From Blasia pusilla (lineage: Eukaryota > Marchantiophyta > Marchantiopsida > Blasiales): a DNA stretch of 64,000 nucleotides. This document shows, piece after piece, positions 20,700-32,500 of the stretch (positions within the stretch are counted from its first letter, which is position 1; each line of letters begins with the position of its first letter). The notes below the pieces were generated by a model that saw only the letters and a program-made list of their open reading frames with translations, was not told where the DNA came from and ran no database searches. The position numbers and the translations under genes are program-made. The stretch covers positions 41,602,001 through 41,666,000 of the forward strand of contig CM114272.1 of the NCBI GenBank assembly GCA_050084515.1. Reading direction: 5' to 3'.

Positions 20700-21690
20700 G
20701 ATCGGATCCTACAGCGGGCCAGACGGTTCCGTTGGGAGGGGACACATATTTTGAGGGTTTGGGAGGATGGCAGAGTACGCGTAGTGCCGCATCCTTCGCA
20801 GAGAGCATGACTAGTGCAGCATGCCCACGAGGAGTTGGGTTTCTTTGGGGTGAAGCGGACGTACAACTTGCTCCAAATTCAGTATTGGTGGCGAGGCATG
20901 CAGACTGATGTTCAACAGTTTGTTGCTAGGTGCATGGTGTGTGATCGGGTCCGAGCATCGTTCAATGCTCCGACTCCACATTTGCATCCATTACCGATCA
21001 TGGGCTTAGGGTATAGATGGAGTTTGGATTTTGCAAGACCTTTGCCTTTGACAGAGCGTCACAGTCGTTATGTGTTGGTGATGGTTGAGCAATTCTCGAA
21101 GTGGATCGAGTTGGTTGCATTTCCTGACAAAGCGAGTGAGGCAGTAGCTTATGCCTTCCTTGACAGTCTTTGAGTCATTATGGTGCACGGGCTGAGGTGT
21201 TGAGACCAGGTACCGAGTTTATGATGAGTTCCAGGCCTTGTGTGATCAGGCTGATCGACCACCGACGACAGCGAGATCATCCCGAGGCGGATGGATTAGC
21301 GGAGAGAGTTGTGCAGACGGTGAAGAGGGATTTACGCAAGTATGGCTTGTAGAGAGGGCACCTAGGAGATTGGGACCTCTAGTTTCCATGGTTGGCAATG
21401 GGATCTGGTCGGACCGAGGCATCCTTAGCGTCTTTTTCACCGTACTTGCTACTTTATGGCCGAGAGCCAGATTTACCTACGGCCATTCATCGAGATGCTG
21501 GTGAGGTGTTGGACCTTGATGACCCATATGTATGGGTGCGAGCATGTTCTCAAAGGGCTGAGTTGTTTCGGAGAGTGATGCCCATGGCCTTCGAGAACTT
21601 GGCGATTGCGCAACATCGAGATACGTTGAGGTATGCGACTATTCGGGATGATGATTATCGACCAACTATCCGGAGGTTTCATTAGGGAGA
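20700..21690 (+). pseudogene. Integrase zinc finger and catalytic core (copy A)
   Basis: The N-terminal HHCC finger reads HAHEELGFFGVKRTY..CMVCDR. Copy C has GHFG where A has GFFG, so A has lost a zinc-binding His. The core begins YRWSLDFARPLPL with the first catalytic Asp. A stop at 21171 follows DSL. The second Asp region is damaged: RPGTEF in A against TDQGTEF in C. The Glu motif HPEADGLAERVVQTVK is intact. The tail (LRYATIRDDDYRPTIRRFH, then a TAG at 21684) leads into the next feature. Integrase would join element DNA to the host genome; this copy cannot. Confidence 0.82.
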
Positions 21691-21699
21691 TTATGTCTA

Positions 21700-22051
21700 C
21701 TTGCAGCATACGACACCGAGGACGTTGGATGTGACTGCAGGGCGCACTATCTTGAGAGTGCGTGACGTTTTGCCATCCGGTGTTCTCTTTCTGGAGGGAC
21801 GCGATGGTATGGTATGGAAGGACCATGTGCGTAATTGTGCACCATGTCACCTTTCTAACATTGATAGTACAGTGGATCCGAGCTTAGCAGTAGTTCCTGC
21901 AGACTTGCGTGGTATGTTGTGTGGTTCTGCCCGTGGTGCATCCACGAGGCTAGTCTGTGATGGTTGTTCGAGAGGTTGGCATATGGCATGTCTAATGCCA
22001 CCTCTCACTAGGGTTCCTCGGGGACTATGGATGTGTCCCAGATGTACATAG
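21700..22051 (+). pseudogene. Integrase C-terminal domain followed by a PHD finger (copy A)
   Basis: The integrase tail reads GRTILRVRDVLPSGVLFL then DHVRNCAPCHLSN, a gypsy integrase C-terminal domain of the type with a small SH3-like fold. The last 48 residues (21905-22051) are a PHD finger: LCG...LVCDGCSRGWHMACL...GLWMCPRC. The spacing C-x2-C-x4-H-x2-C-x14-C-x2-C and the Trp two residues before the seventh ligand are typical. The first ligand is lost in A (GMLC for CMLC in C). PHD fingers usually read histone H3 tails. Chromoviruses carry a chromodomain at this point, so the PHD is probably the targeting module. The stop at 22049 is in the same place as in copy C. Confidence 0.85.
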
Positions 22052-22228
22052 AGGAGATACTAGATAGGTTTCGATCCCAAATTTTTCTCTGACATAGATG
22101 ACAGGAAGGCGACTAACGATGGGGCCACATGAGCACCCGGCCTTCTTGCTCTTAGCGTCCGAGAGATGTATGTCATGGTAAGTAGGGATAGATGGCTATC
22201 TGGAGTTAGAGGGACCTAACCACCAGCT

Positions 22229-22238
22229 AGGGGGGCGA
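22229..22238 (+). other. Polypurine tract (copy A)
   Basis: AGGGGGGCGA sits directly before the LTR head TTGGAGATATTTTGG. Copy C has the equivalent TTAGGGGGGC on the minus strand at 59070-59061 before its own LTR head. Confidence 0.7.
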
Positions 22239-23246
22239 TTGGAGATATTTTGGTACTTCTTGTCTCGTTATTTGGATGCCATGAGTTAGCATGGGATCGT
22301 GCGTGATTGTGTGTGTGTTCGATGACAACGATGTATGTTGTGTAGCGATGTGTATGCGCACGACAACTGTCACGTCCTTTAGGATAGATCGGTGAGATCT
22401 AGTAGAGCATCTTCAAGAGTTGTGGAGGACAGGCGTAGGCGGTCAAGGATGACCTGCTGAGGTCCTGGGAAACCTTAGAGAGCAGGTTTCCCCTTCGTTT
22501 TGGCTCATTTGGAGCCATATTGAGGAACTTACTATTGTAGGTAAGTACCATTTTGAGTATATGATCGCCTTTCTATTTTTGGTAAGTGATACTTGACCTC
22601 CTACATGAGGTCAAGAGCCAAGGAGGTGACTTGGGAGAATAGGTTACCATGGAGAGAGCTTGGGAGAGGAGAGGGGTATATATCCCAAGGAGAGAGAGCT
22701 TGAGAGCTCATTCTCTCTTTGTTGAACCTTTTGGCATGAGGCGGTGGAGCTATGGTCCCTTGCCTTGTGAGTGTAACCCAAGCCTCTCATTAGGAGAGTG
22801 GGTTTGGTTTGACATGAGAGAGAGAGTGCACACCTTTGAGAGCTATTGTGTAGAGAGAGATTGGATCTTACTTGAATTGGAGATATTTTGGTACTTCTTG
22901 TCTCGTTGTTTGGATGCCATGAGTTAGCATGGGATCGTGCGTGACTGTGTGTGTGTGTTCGATGACAACGATGTATGTTGTGTAGCGATGTGTATGCGCA
23001 CGACAAGGGAATGAATGAATAGATTTATTGTCCACTTGATTCATTGTCGAGAGAGAGAGAGAGATGGAGTGTGCACCATGTGAGAGTTTATTGTTGGAGG
23101 GATCTACTTGATTTATTGGAGATATTTTGGTACCTCTCATCTCGTTGTGTGGATTCCATGAGTTAGCATGGGATTGTGTATGTCTGTATGTGTACTTGGT
23201 GAGAACAATGTATGTTGTATAGCGATGTGTATGCGCATGACAAATA
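22239..23246 (+). repeat. Tandem array of three LTR units (copy A family)
   Basis: The head TTGGAGATATTTTGGTACYTC...GTATGCGCAYGACAA occurs at 22239-22366, 22875-23010 and 23118-23246. Unit 1 is about 636 bp. Unit 2 is about 243 bp and keeps the head and a tail (GAGAGAGAG..GTGCACC..ACTTGAT) but lacks the middle. Unit 3 is only a head. Unit 1 contains GGGTATATATCCC (22674-22686), a likely TATA element. Downstream of it lies a GA/CT hairpin (AGAGAGA...TCTCTCT). Tandem LTR heads point to recombination between LTRs. Confidence 0.8.
22677..22684 (+). promoter_or_regulatory. TATA-like element in LTR unit 1
   Basis: TATATATC lies in the palindromic context GGGTATATATCCC. In the related LTR of copy C a TATAAG sits in a comparable place (58789-58781, minus). 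A hairpin follows within about 10 bases in both. Confidence 0.45.
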
Positions 23247-23295
23247 TTATGGGAGTTGTTTAAGATGATCTACGATAAATATCATTTGGTGGCCT

Positions 23296-24063
23296 CAACG
23301 TCGACTCTATTCCGAATGAGGGGATGAGTCATATCTATCCAACTAAATTTTTGAACACATGCTTGCCATCTAGACTTTCTCTGCATCGTTTGTGTTTGAA
23401 GATTGGTGCACCAATCATGCTCTTACAAAATATGAACGAATCACATGGACAAGCAAATGAGACAAGATTGGTGATTCGTGGATTTATGCACTTTTGCATA
23501 GATGCTCAAATTATCACCGGAAAGCATATTGGAGATCGAGTCTTTAGTCCACGTATCCCATTGATTGCATCAGATTCAAATTTTCCATTTGATTTACATA
23601 GGTTTCAATTCCCTATTCGATAGGTTTTTGCTATGACTATTAATAATCTCAAGGTCAAACTTTACAAAAGGTTGGAATTTACTTGCCTACTCTTGTATAT
23701 TCTCATGGTTAATTATATGTAGTATTATCTAGAGTATTGAAGAGAAGTTCCATCCACATTACCATTGGAAGTGATAAACATTCAAATAAGGAAGGTGGCT
23801 ACACACGAAATGTAGTGTATAAAGAGATATTCGGTTGAAATAAAATTTGAGATTGTATTATAGGCAGCTTAGTGGCATGAGCAATGAGACCCTCGTGATC
23901 TTCTTATTCTCTAACAGTCACATGGATGACCTCGATCGTATGGAGATTCCCTCATGACAGTCCAATCTACCCATCCACGTGAGGGTCATGCCACCATGAC
24001 ACTCGCTCATGGATTGTGGTAAAAAAGTCATTAAATCCGTGCATTGCACGGGCATCTTACTAG
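23296..24063 (+). mobile_element. Helitron 3' end with decayed Rep/helicase C-terminus
   Basis: The frame LNVDSIPNEGMSHIYPTKFL leads to LHRLCLKIGAPIMLL, TRLVIRGF, TGKHIGDRVFSPRIPL and FPFDLHRFQFPIR, the classic C-terminal helicase region of Helitron Rep/Hel proteins. After a stop and frameshift it goes on with FAMTIN, then SQGQTLQKVGIYLP, LYVVLSRV and, at the end, TRNVVYKEIF, the usual Helitron terminus. The element end is also visible: hairpin CCGTGC-ATT-GCACGG at 24037-24051, then CTAG at 24060-24063 followed by T. That is the canonical Helitron 3' end (hairpin, CTRR, host T). The 5' part is cut off by the LTR array at 23246. Confidence 0.88.
24037..24063 (+). other. Helitron terminal hairpin and CTAG end
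   Basis: A 6-bp stem CCGTGC/GCACGG with a 3-nt loop is followed nine bases later by CTAG and a host T at 24064. Helitrons end in CTRR and insert between A and T. Confidence 0.85.
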
Positions 24064-25230
24064 TATGATATTGCTTATATGGTTGCATCTCGAGGTTTTT
24101 AGCTTGTGCATATGGGTAGTAGATAATACTTCAATACTATTTGGTAAAATATGCACACACATTACCTACCAATGCTACCTTCTATCATATTCTACCATCC
24201 TTGTTTCATATTTTGGCTTAATTTTTGTGTAATATTGTGGCCCAAAGCATTGCACATAAATGAACTAGTTGAATTTATGTACAAAACACAAGCATTGGTT
24301 AAGCTATCACTTTGGTGTGATATTTTGTATTATTAACACGAGAAAATAATACCTTCAGACATCTCTTTATACTATTTTGGGTAGCATTTTTCAATTGCCA
24401 AACTTCTCTTATGTGTTTGTGCCGTTCATTCCATCCATAGTTGAGATTGAGATTAGATGTATATATAAGAAGCTAATTGATATTTGAGTAACATGCTTAC
24501 AAGTGGGATGTGTCTAGTCATTTGCATACAAATGTTACAGAATTCATGGGATAGATATGTTTAAGAGATGTGTTGAATTGTTGATGATAGACCATCCCAT
24601 ACATTGCATAAACACAAAAATACGAGTTGTACAGACTACTGGCTTTGGTAAAACAGTCTAGATTATTGCAGATCTCTACACACGGATTCATAGAGATACT
24701 TCCTCCAAGCACAAATCGTTGTAAATACCCTTTGGTCAATCCATGGACCAAGGTTGCATTGGAAACTAGTGCATCCAAAAATGACTTGCTATTGACGCGA
24801 CTAGTTTCCAAAGAAAATCATTTTAGTAGTAGTTGAAATGTAGTCATGGATGGAAATCTTATCCACTCTCCCAAACACCATCAGAAGTGCCGAAAAGAGA
24901 AGGCGAATCATGCAAAAGCGGATGGGAAGGAAAAAGACGAATCCATCAAAATACACACAAAAGGACCCAAAGAGCCCAAAGTGAAAGGACTAGAGGATGA
25001 GAAACGGCCCAACGCCCAAGAACCCGAGGAGAACCGCCGCTATCATCCTCCACTTCCAAATTAGGCCCCGTCCGTCCGTCTCGCGGAGTACTTGCGCGAA
25101 GCGGAGGAGTACTGGAGGCCGGTCGGTCAAATGGACATTGGACAACACCGCTACTGACCGACTGCACGAACTCTCGCGATTCGGACGGGGTGGATCGTAA
25201 GTACAAGAAGTCTCTGCTACTGACTGCGCG
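24064..25230. other. Intergenic region upstream of STT3
   Basis: 24064-24840 is AT-rich with no supported gene; a 97-residue minus frame at 24518-24811 shows no domain. 24840-25230 is more GC-balanced and is probably part of the STT3 promoter or leader. No clear TATA box is seen. Confidence 0.4.
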
Positions 25231-25737
25231 AGGATCACCATGTCTCTCTCTCTCTCTCTCTCGCCCTCTGTATCCTCTCTCCCTCTCTCACGCACGTACC
25301 CGTGCACGCAGGGGTAGTCCGTTTGCCGTCGTGTCGGGTCGGCTGCATGTAACACGAAACAAGACAGAGAGACAGAGACAGGACAGGAGCAGGAAAAGTG
25401 GAAGTAGAGGAAGAAGTGCGGGCTGGTCTTTCGTTCGACCTGTGGGCCGAGAGAACCATCGCTGGGTTTGGCAGGAGAGGGAAAACGGGAGGGAATGAGA
25501 AAGAAATGACGAGTTGTGGAGTTGCCAATGGGAGCTGCTGCCGCCGCGGTGGTCTCATGCGCTCCTCTGTCGCGCGTGGTGATCGGAAAAACCCGCTGCG
25601 GGCTCCGCTCTGCTGCAGGGCGTAGCTTTCAAGACCCTCCTCTTCGTAGGCCCTGATCGCGCGACTGAGATCCGCCGGGCACCCCATTTGGAGCAATCGT
25701 GAGAAAGAGAGAGAGAGAGAGAGAGGGGGTTTAGAAG
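25231..25737 (+). promoter_or_regulatory. STT3 promoter-proximal region / 5' leader with CT and GA repeats
   Basis: A TC repeat lies at about 25243-25265 and a GA repeat at 25703-25727, ten bases before the start codon. Pyrimidine and GAGA runs are common in plant core promoters and leaders. The transcription start is not determinable from sequence alone. Confidence 0.4.
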
Positions 25738-28700
25738 ATGAGCTCCACCACCTCCATTACGAGCACCAAGATGGGAATGGGGAGCAAAGCTGACAGCAGT
25801 CCTGCGGGGGCCACTGGTGCCTCTGCAGTGCCCATAATGGAAGCTGTGGTGATTCAGTTGAAGACATTTCGCCTCAAGCCCAAGCAGCAGGAGTTGCTAA
25901 TACGGGTGGCGGCTTTGCTGCTCATCTACGTTCTGGCGTTTGCGACTCGGCTCTTCAGTGTGCTGCGCTACGAGAGCGTGATCCATGAGTTCGATCCCTA
26001 CTTCAATTACCGGACCACCATGTACCTCACTCAGAAGGGTTTCTACGAGTTCTGGAATTGGTTTGATTACGAGAGCTGGTATCCATTAGGAAGGATTATT
26101 GGAGGCACGTTGTATCCGGGGCTTATGGTCACGGCTGCTCTGATGTACTGGGGGCTCAGGGCTTTGAGCTTTGCAGTGCATATCAAGGATGTGTGCGTTC
26201 TGACGGCTCCGTTCTTTGCTTCCAACACGACGATTGTGGCTTATTTCTTTGGAAAAGAACTGAGGGATAGTGGCACTGGGCTGATTGCTGCCGCTTTCAT
26301 TGCGATTTGCCCGGGGTATATCTCTCGCTCGGTGGCCGGATCGTACGACAACGAAGGGGTTGCCATTTTTGCTCTGCTTCTCACATTCTACCTGTTTGTG
26401 AAGGCGGTCAATACTGGATCTCTGGCTTGGTCTGTGGCCGCTGCCTTTGGGTACTTCTACATGGTCTCTGCCTGGGGAGGCTACATCTTCATCATCAACT
26501 TGCTGCCGATCTATGTTTTGGTGCTTCTTGTCACAGGGCGCTATTCTAAGCGGCTGTATATTGCTTACAATACTCTCTACATTCTGGGCATGCTTCTGGC
26601 CATGCAGATCCGCTTCGTAGGGTTTCAGCATGTACAATCGGGAGAGCACATGGCTGCCTTGGGAGTTTTCTTCTTGATGCAGGTGATGTCCTTGCTGCCA
26701 ATCTTTAATGATGAGTCATAGGGCTTTTTTCCCCATCCCTGAATATTTTTTGGTATGTTGGTTTCGTCGAAAAAATTTCTCCTCTCGGTTCTACCATCAC
26801 TGGTCCTCATTCTTTCGTTGTTCTTTGAAATACGAAAGAATGAAACGATTTTGAAACGGAGTTTGATTATTATATTAAGTCCGAAGTTTCATTGACCTAG
26901 GCAGTCTTCTGTGGAAGGTAGTAGCAGTTGCCGGCCACTCAATCGTTGGTTAAGAGCGGAGGTCTAAGGGAGATCAAGCGCACGTGAAGCTTTCTACTGT
27001 GAGCTATCTGAACAATAGCCGAGGTTCCCAGTGCCAATTTGACTCTTTTCTGAGCCTCTACATGCCAATCCAAATCCTCTAGCCTCAATGGTAAGCTGTG
27101 GAAACGTCGTCAAGTCTGTTCCCGGCTCTGACCAAAGTACTTCCTTGGGAACTGATGAAAGTATTAGATACCTGCGAACTAGGCCTTAAATCACAGGGAA
27201 CCTGCGGAAGTAAACTTTGGCTGCTTAGTACAAGGCGGTTGTGATCATGTACACGTGGAACCGTTCTATCTGGAGGGCATTCACTGGAATTAAGTCTCAC
27301 TGGGCTGCCAAGTGGTTTTTGGTTTTCAGTGGCTCTGTGTGCACATTTGATGAACGGGAATTCTACTATGTACCAGCGAATCAAGGAGAGCTCGTACTGG
27401 AGCAAATAGCTGGGTGGCCCCTTGACACTCTCTGGACTGGTTGGACTGTATCCAATCCCGACTGCCGGTCGGTTCAACCAATGAAACTCGAATCTTTAAT
27501 GTTACGTCTTTTGGTGTTGGTGAATGCAGGTGTTCTATTTTGTCGAGTGGGTCAAAGGTCATCTCGGAGGAGATCCCAAGCTGTTTCAAGCGTTCTTGAA
27601 GATCACCGTCATTGGAGCAGGATCAGCTGGGGCACTGGGACTCGGATTGGGAATGGCAACCGGATACATTTCTCCTTGGACTGGCCGATTTTATTCACTC
27701 TTGGACCCTACCTATGCCAAAGACAATATCCCCATCATTGCTTCAGTATCGGAGCATCAGCCAACATCTTGGTCCTCATTTATGTTTGACTTCCACCTTC
27801 TCCTTATCCTCTTCCCTGCTGGCCTTTATTTCTGTTTCAAGCGGTTAAATGATGCAGTCATCTTTGTGATATGCTATGGTTTGACAAGCTTGTACTTCGC
27901 TGGAGTCATGGTTCGTCTTATTCTGGTAGCCACTCCTGCCGTATGTCTCATTGGTGCTGTTGCTGTGTCCGCAACACTGAAGAACTTGTCACGACTAGTT
28001 CGTGAGAAGAAGCCTACTAGTGTGTCCTCTGCTAAGGTCTCAGGGAGCGCAAAAGCATCTGCGAAGGTGAGCATCTTCAAGCATCCCTCTTCAATCAATG
28101 CTTTCTTCCACCTAAGTTGTTCTGTTGCAATGGACTCAAGGTTGACTGTCACTTCATGATGAAACTAAAGGGATCATACATCCTAAGCGAAGAAAATCTT
28201 TATGTTGTCAATATGAGAATGCAGAGACTAGTCAAAACCAGGATGTGCTAATTCAGAAGTCTTGGTTGCAATCTTGTTGTTGGTGGTGTACTGATTGCAA
28301 TCGTCCTCTGTTCTTCTTTGTAGGGTGGCTACGATCAACTTTTACCTTTCCAAAAGGAAGGTGCAGGAGTGTTGCTGCTCGGTTGCTTATACTTGCTGGT
28401 GCAATTTGCTATTCACTGCACCTGGGTGACATCAGAGGCCTATTCTTCTCCATCCATAGTTCTTGCTGCCAGGCAGAGTAATGGGGATCGGGTTATTTTT
28501 GATGATTTCCGAGAGGCATACTACTGGCTCCGTCACAACACCCCTCCTGATGCCAAAGTTGCATCATGGTGGGATTATGGATATCAGATTACGGCAATGG
28601 CCAACCGGACAGTCATAGTGGACAATAATACTTGGAATAACACCCATATTGCCACAGTCGGTCGTGCAATGTCCTCATATGAAGATGAGTCATATCAGAT

Positions 28701-29584
28701 TTTCAAGTCTTTAGATGTTGATTATGTGCTGGTGGTATTCGGAGGTGTGACAGGCTACTCATCTGATGACATCAACAAGTACGTGAAATACTTTTTGAAA
28801 ACTTGCATGAATTTTACTCCTGATCTTCTAGACTCACATGAATTACTTAGTGCGACCATCTGAATTGTGTCATGTGAACCTCACATGGCAATTTTGTTGC
28901 TGGTTGCTTTCTTCAATTGATTTATTCTGATTTTGAAATGGTGATGATGTAGGTTCTTGTGGATGGTTCGAATTGGAGGAGGAGTTTTCCCTGTAATTAA
29001 AGAGGCAGACTATCTGAACAATGGGGAATACCGAATAGACAAGGAGGCAGCCCCAAAAATGCTCGAGTGTCTGATGTGAGTCACTATTTTTTGCAATGAC
29101 TTCATGTAGATCAAGAATCTCTGTGCTTTGATCATCTTTGTATGTTGTTTCCTGCATGGATGTTCACACACAAGTTTATCTTCCTTTCACATGACACAGA
29201 ATGTCTAGGTCATGCTCTGTGTATGCGAATGTGAGTGAAGAAAGGAAATGCTAACACAGTTGTGTGTGTGATTTGAAGGTATAAACTGTGCTACTACAGG
29301 TTTGGTGAACTCAGCACAGAGTATGGAAAACCCCCGGGGTAAGACTCCTGATGCACAGTTGCTAATATTCCAGTTGTGTTGGTGCTTTGTAGTACTTTCT
29401 CTCCAGTATTTCAGATTCTGTACAACTAGCTGAAGAAATGTGGTCCATGTGCAGATGGGATCGTGCCCGAGGTGCAGATATTGGGAAGAAGAACTTTGAT
29501 CTTGAATACTATGAAGAAGCATTCACAACATCGAATTGGATTGTAAGAATCTACAAAGTGAAGCCACTTGATAACCGGTGGTGA
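25738..29584 (+). CDS. STT3: STT3, catalytic subunit of oligosaccharyltransferase (six exons)
   Basis: Exons by splice consensus and protein continuity: 25738-26682, 27530-28066, 28324-28778, 28953-29075, 29279-29338, 29455-29584. They total 2250 nt, or 749 residues, matching plant STT3 length. Landmarks: a cytosolic Ser/Thr/Gly-rich head; first transmembrane helix about 53-75; EFDPYFNYR (Asp86) in the first lumenal loop and DNE at 204-206, both metal/substrate residues; SVSEHQP in exon 2; catalytic signature WWDYG at residues 576-580 (28567-28581). It transfers lipid-linked glycan to Asn-X-Ser/Thr in the ER lumen. All introns are GT-AG; intron 1 is 847 nt. The C-terminus [14 protein letters not shown] is typical. 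Resemblance is to plant STT3B from memory; A versus B is not certain. The gene appears intact. Confidence 0.95.
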
Positions 29585-32500
29585 TAAGGTGTCCACAATT
29601 TTCTCTTTGAATGCCTCCCTTCAGAGTAAGGGTCTTCAGGACATGGCATTATCCTTGAGCTCGGATTATGTCTCGTTAAATCATGATAGTTTCTCTGTTA
29701 TATTTCCGCGGCTAATTCTATTACCTGCAATAGCTGCATCGCATAAATAGGTACTGCTGTACAGCTGCAGAATGCTCTGTACAACTTCAGACTACTTGTG
29801 CTAGCTCTCTCATGCTAGGTTTTGACAGCATTGTCCAGTGTAGTGGTGCCGAAGGGCATGAAGAGATTTTGGTCCTGTGAAGGCAGAAAGTGCTCTTCCA
29901 AAGAGTTGGGTTGATGTTGGCGTTGCAGGATCTATGGGGTTCTTTTGACGCCCTCATTTAGAGGAGGGGGGGACATGAGTCACTGTACGCTTTGGCAAAG
30001 TCTAGTTGGCACCAAAGAGAGTCGAGAATGGAATTTTCTGGTCTGAAATCACATCTTGAGGAACTAGTTATTACTGTCAAATCTCTTCTGCAGATCATGG
30101 GTCATGTGTCATTTGGTACTACTAAGTACTTATCATCATCGCACCAAGTCTCTGTCTGGCCCCTTGTCTCAAATGCCAATCAGATAATCTTCCCATTCTA
30201 TGGCACTAGTGAATGTGGGAAAACAGGGTTCTTGTTCGTTCCATTGTTGTCATTGCTCTGGAATAGTGACTGTTCCTGTGTTGTTGGTGCTTAATTTTTT
30301 CTTGTTAGTTGCGGACTAAATTGTCTTCACTGTGCTGGAATGAGCTGTGGAGTTCAAATTCCTCACTTCAATTGTTGCACAGATTAAATCCCCTTACTTA
30401 CTAGGTCTGGAGTGGGAAGTGCTGGAAGTACAAACTCTTGAAATGGTTGGGAAATCTTGTATTGCACCAGAGTCCTCCATTTCTCTGGCTCGTTTTGAGT
30501 GTTTGATAGTAAGGGAAGAGTAAGTACTCTAGTCCATACTCCGTGACCACCTCCCACTTTAACCTACCACCTGTTAACGAACCCGGGCGTCCAATGGAAT
30601 TCTGGGTTCATTGGAGTAGCATGTGGAACGCAGTGCAATCAATAGAAGCAAGAACGTGAGGACAAACTCTAGGTCCAATAGAGTGGGTCCAAGAAGGCCT
30701 ACGAGAACTATCGGAACGTCGGTGTAAGAATACAGAAATAGTACCTGGTGCAATGGATATGGTCTGAAAAGTGAATCCGCCGAAAAGTACGTAATGAAGG
30801 GAGGGTGTACTCAGCAATTGACATCGTGTCACGAACAAGACGGAATGTGGGATCTAGCGGAAAGTCGTTTTGGATAAGTAGCGTAAGGTAGTCGGGACTC
30901 GGGAATGCTACAGGGAATGTCTAAATGAAGAAACGTAGAGTGATTGATTGCTGCCAAACCTTAGCGAGAATTCAAATACAGGAGAATGTCGAATATCAGA
31001 ACAGGGCAATGTAGACGGAGCGGAAACTGGCATACGTACGACTGCTGAACTTTCTCCAACAGACCTTCATCTGCCGCACGTTCCGGATATACTTGGATGA
31101 TGAAGTAGCCCAAATTCAAGATCAAAATCACACATTCGCACAAGATGAAAATGGATAAATCGATAAAACCGAGCAGGCGGGCTTCATCATCGTTGGGTTG
31201 AGTGCGAATACTGGCCAGACAATTAGTTTGGACATCTCGGAGTGGTCACAAAGCTGACGTCCTACTCAACGATTGCCGACAAGGTGAAGCTTGAGGTGGT
31301 TCCAGATCGCCTCCCCGTGAACAGACGGCGGAAATAACGCAGACCAGGATATAGTTTCGATTGAGAATCCCTCCGAAATAAATGGTGCAGAGTTGCGAAT
31401 CGTGGAAGATGGAAGCGCCCCCGAGAGGAGATCGTCAGAATGCTCGGATAATGGCAGCCATAATTGCCAAACTTTTGACTAACTAGGGGTGATTGCAGAT
31501 GATGATTATGATGGCTGTATCTCACACGATCACCAAAGTGTAGGTGGAGTTGTCACGTTTAGTCTCCCTTTCAAGAAAGTGCCGACGATAAGGAGGTGAT
31601 CGTAGATGTGGCCATCCAGCAAATGTCGAATCCTGGAGTGTTAGAAGGAGTAAATTGATCCGTGATCCGTTGCATAGACCATACCAGCGTTTCAGCTCTC
31701 TACTAACTAGACTTCAACGATAACCGGCGCCGTGTGACGTGAGTTATCGTCACCATGACATCCAAGGCAGACAGTTCTTCACATGTCCCTGGAGCGGTGG
31801 TACGGGAAATGGAAGTCCAGTTCTTGTCAAAGGGAGAACTGGTCTGGGTCTTCACATTTTGTTTCTAAATAAGCACTCTGGAGTTGGGTGCATATGAGAT
31901 GCAAGCCGACTTGACGGGGTAATGGTTCCTGATCTCTAGCAAGATATTGTTTGCAACGTCACAACTTGTCAAATTCGTGGCGAGCTCAATCGTGTATCTA
32001 GTGAATCGAAAACAAGTCCAAGCCCGGCATCACGGGTATTCTCAATTCGGCCCACGGCTTTACGACTCCAATCCATGGATATTGCTGCTCGGGTCCTAAA
32101 ACTGTTGATCTTTTAAGATAAAATGATTACCAGTTCAACGTCAGCCGAATTGCAACTGTTTTATGTTTAAAATAGGATAAACATCTAGAGGCTACATAGC
32201 CCAGGAATGAGCTAAAACTAGCGTTTGGAAGTGCTATAACATCAAACCGGAATTCAGAGCCCCATACGTGCGTCCGAATTGGATATGAATCAACGTTTGG
32301 TTACTACAGCCCTCCATGCGGCGCTTTGAATGCCAGAATGCAGCACTCACTCTATTAGATTAACGCTACGCCCGACAAACCAATAACCATCTCTTAAGTA
32401 AGCATACATGCAGGATAGAATACCAGGGCAGCTATGATTGAAGACTTGTCTCCTTGAATAAATCTATTCGACGAAATCTTCGTTCAGTTTTAGCATACAG

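Larger units (their letters stand above)
17027..23246 (+). mobile_element. Copy A: Ty3/gypsy element with DNMT3-like methyltransferase and PHD finger, 5' truncated
   Basis: The copy begins inside the protease just after the DSGA active site. It continues through methyltransferase (17716-18690), RT (about 19000-19990), RNase H (20000-20450), integrase (20700-21350), integrase tail and PHD (to 22051), a polypurine tract (22229-22238) and LTR sequences (22240-23246). gag and the 5' LTR are absent. Several stops, frameshifts and lost catalytic residues make it inactive. RT-before-integrase order and the YIDD RT place it in Ty3/gypsy. Confidence 0.85.

Noticed and set aside
24518-24811. 97-residue minus-strand frame
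   Set aside because: Loosely PPR-like hydrophobic pattern but no repeat periodicity or conserved motif.
26086-26649. 187-residue minus-strand frame inside STT3 exon 1
   Set aside because: It is the antisense shadow of a clearly conserved exon.
30608-30838. Minus-strand frame ending ASIDCTAFHML, reminiscent of a DDE-transposase Asp motif
   Set aside because: A single short match with no second or third catalytic motif nearby.
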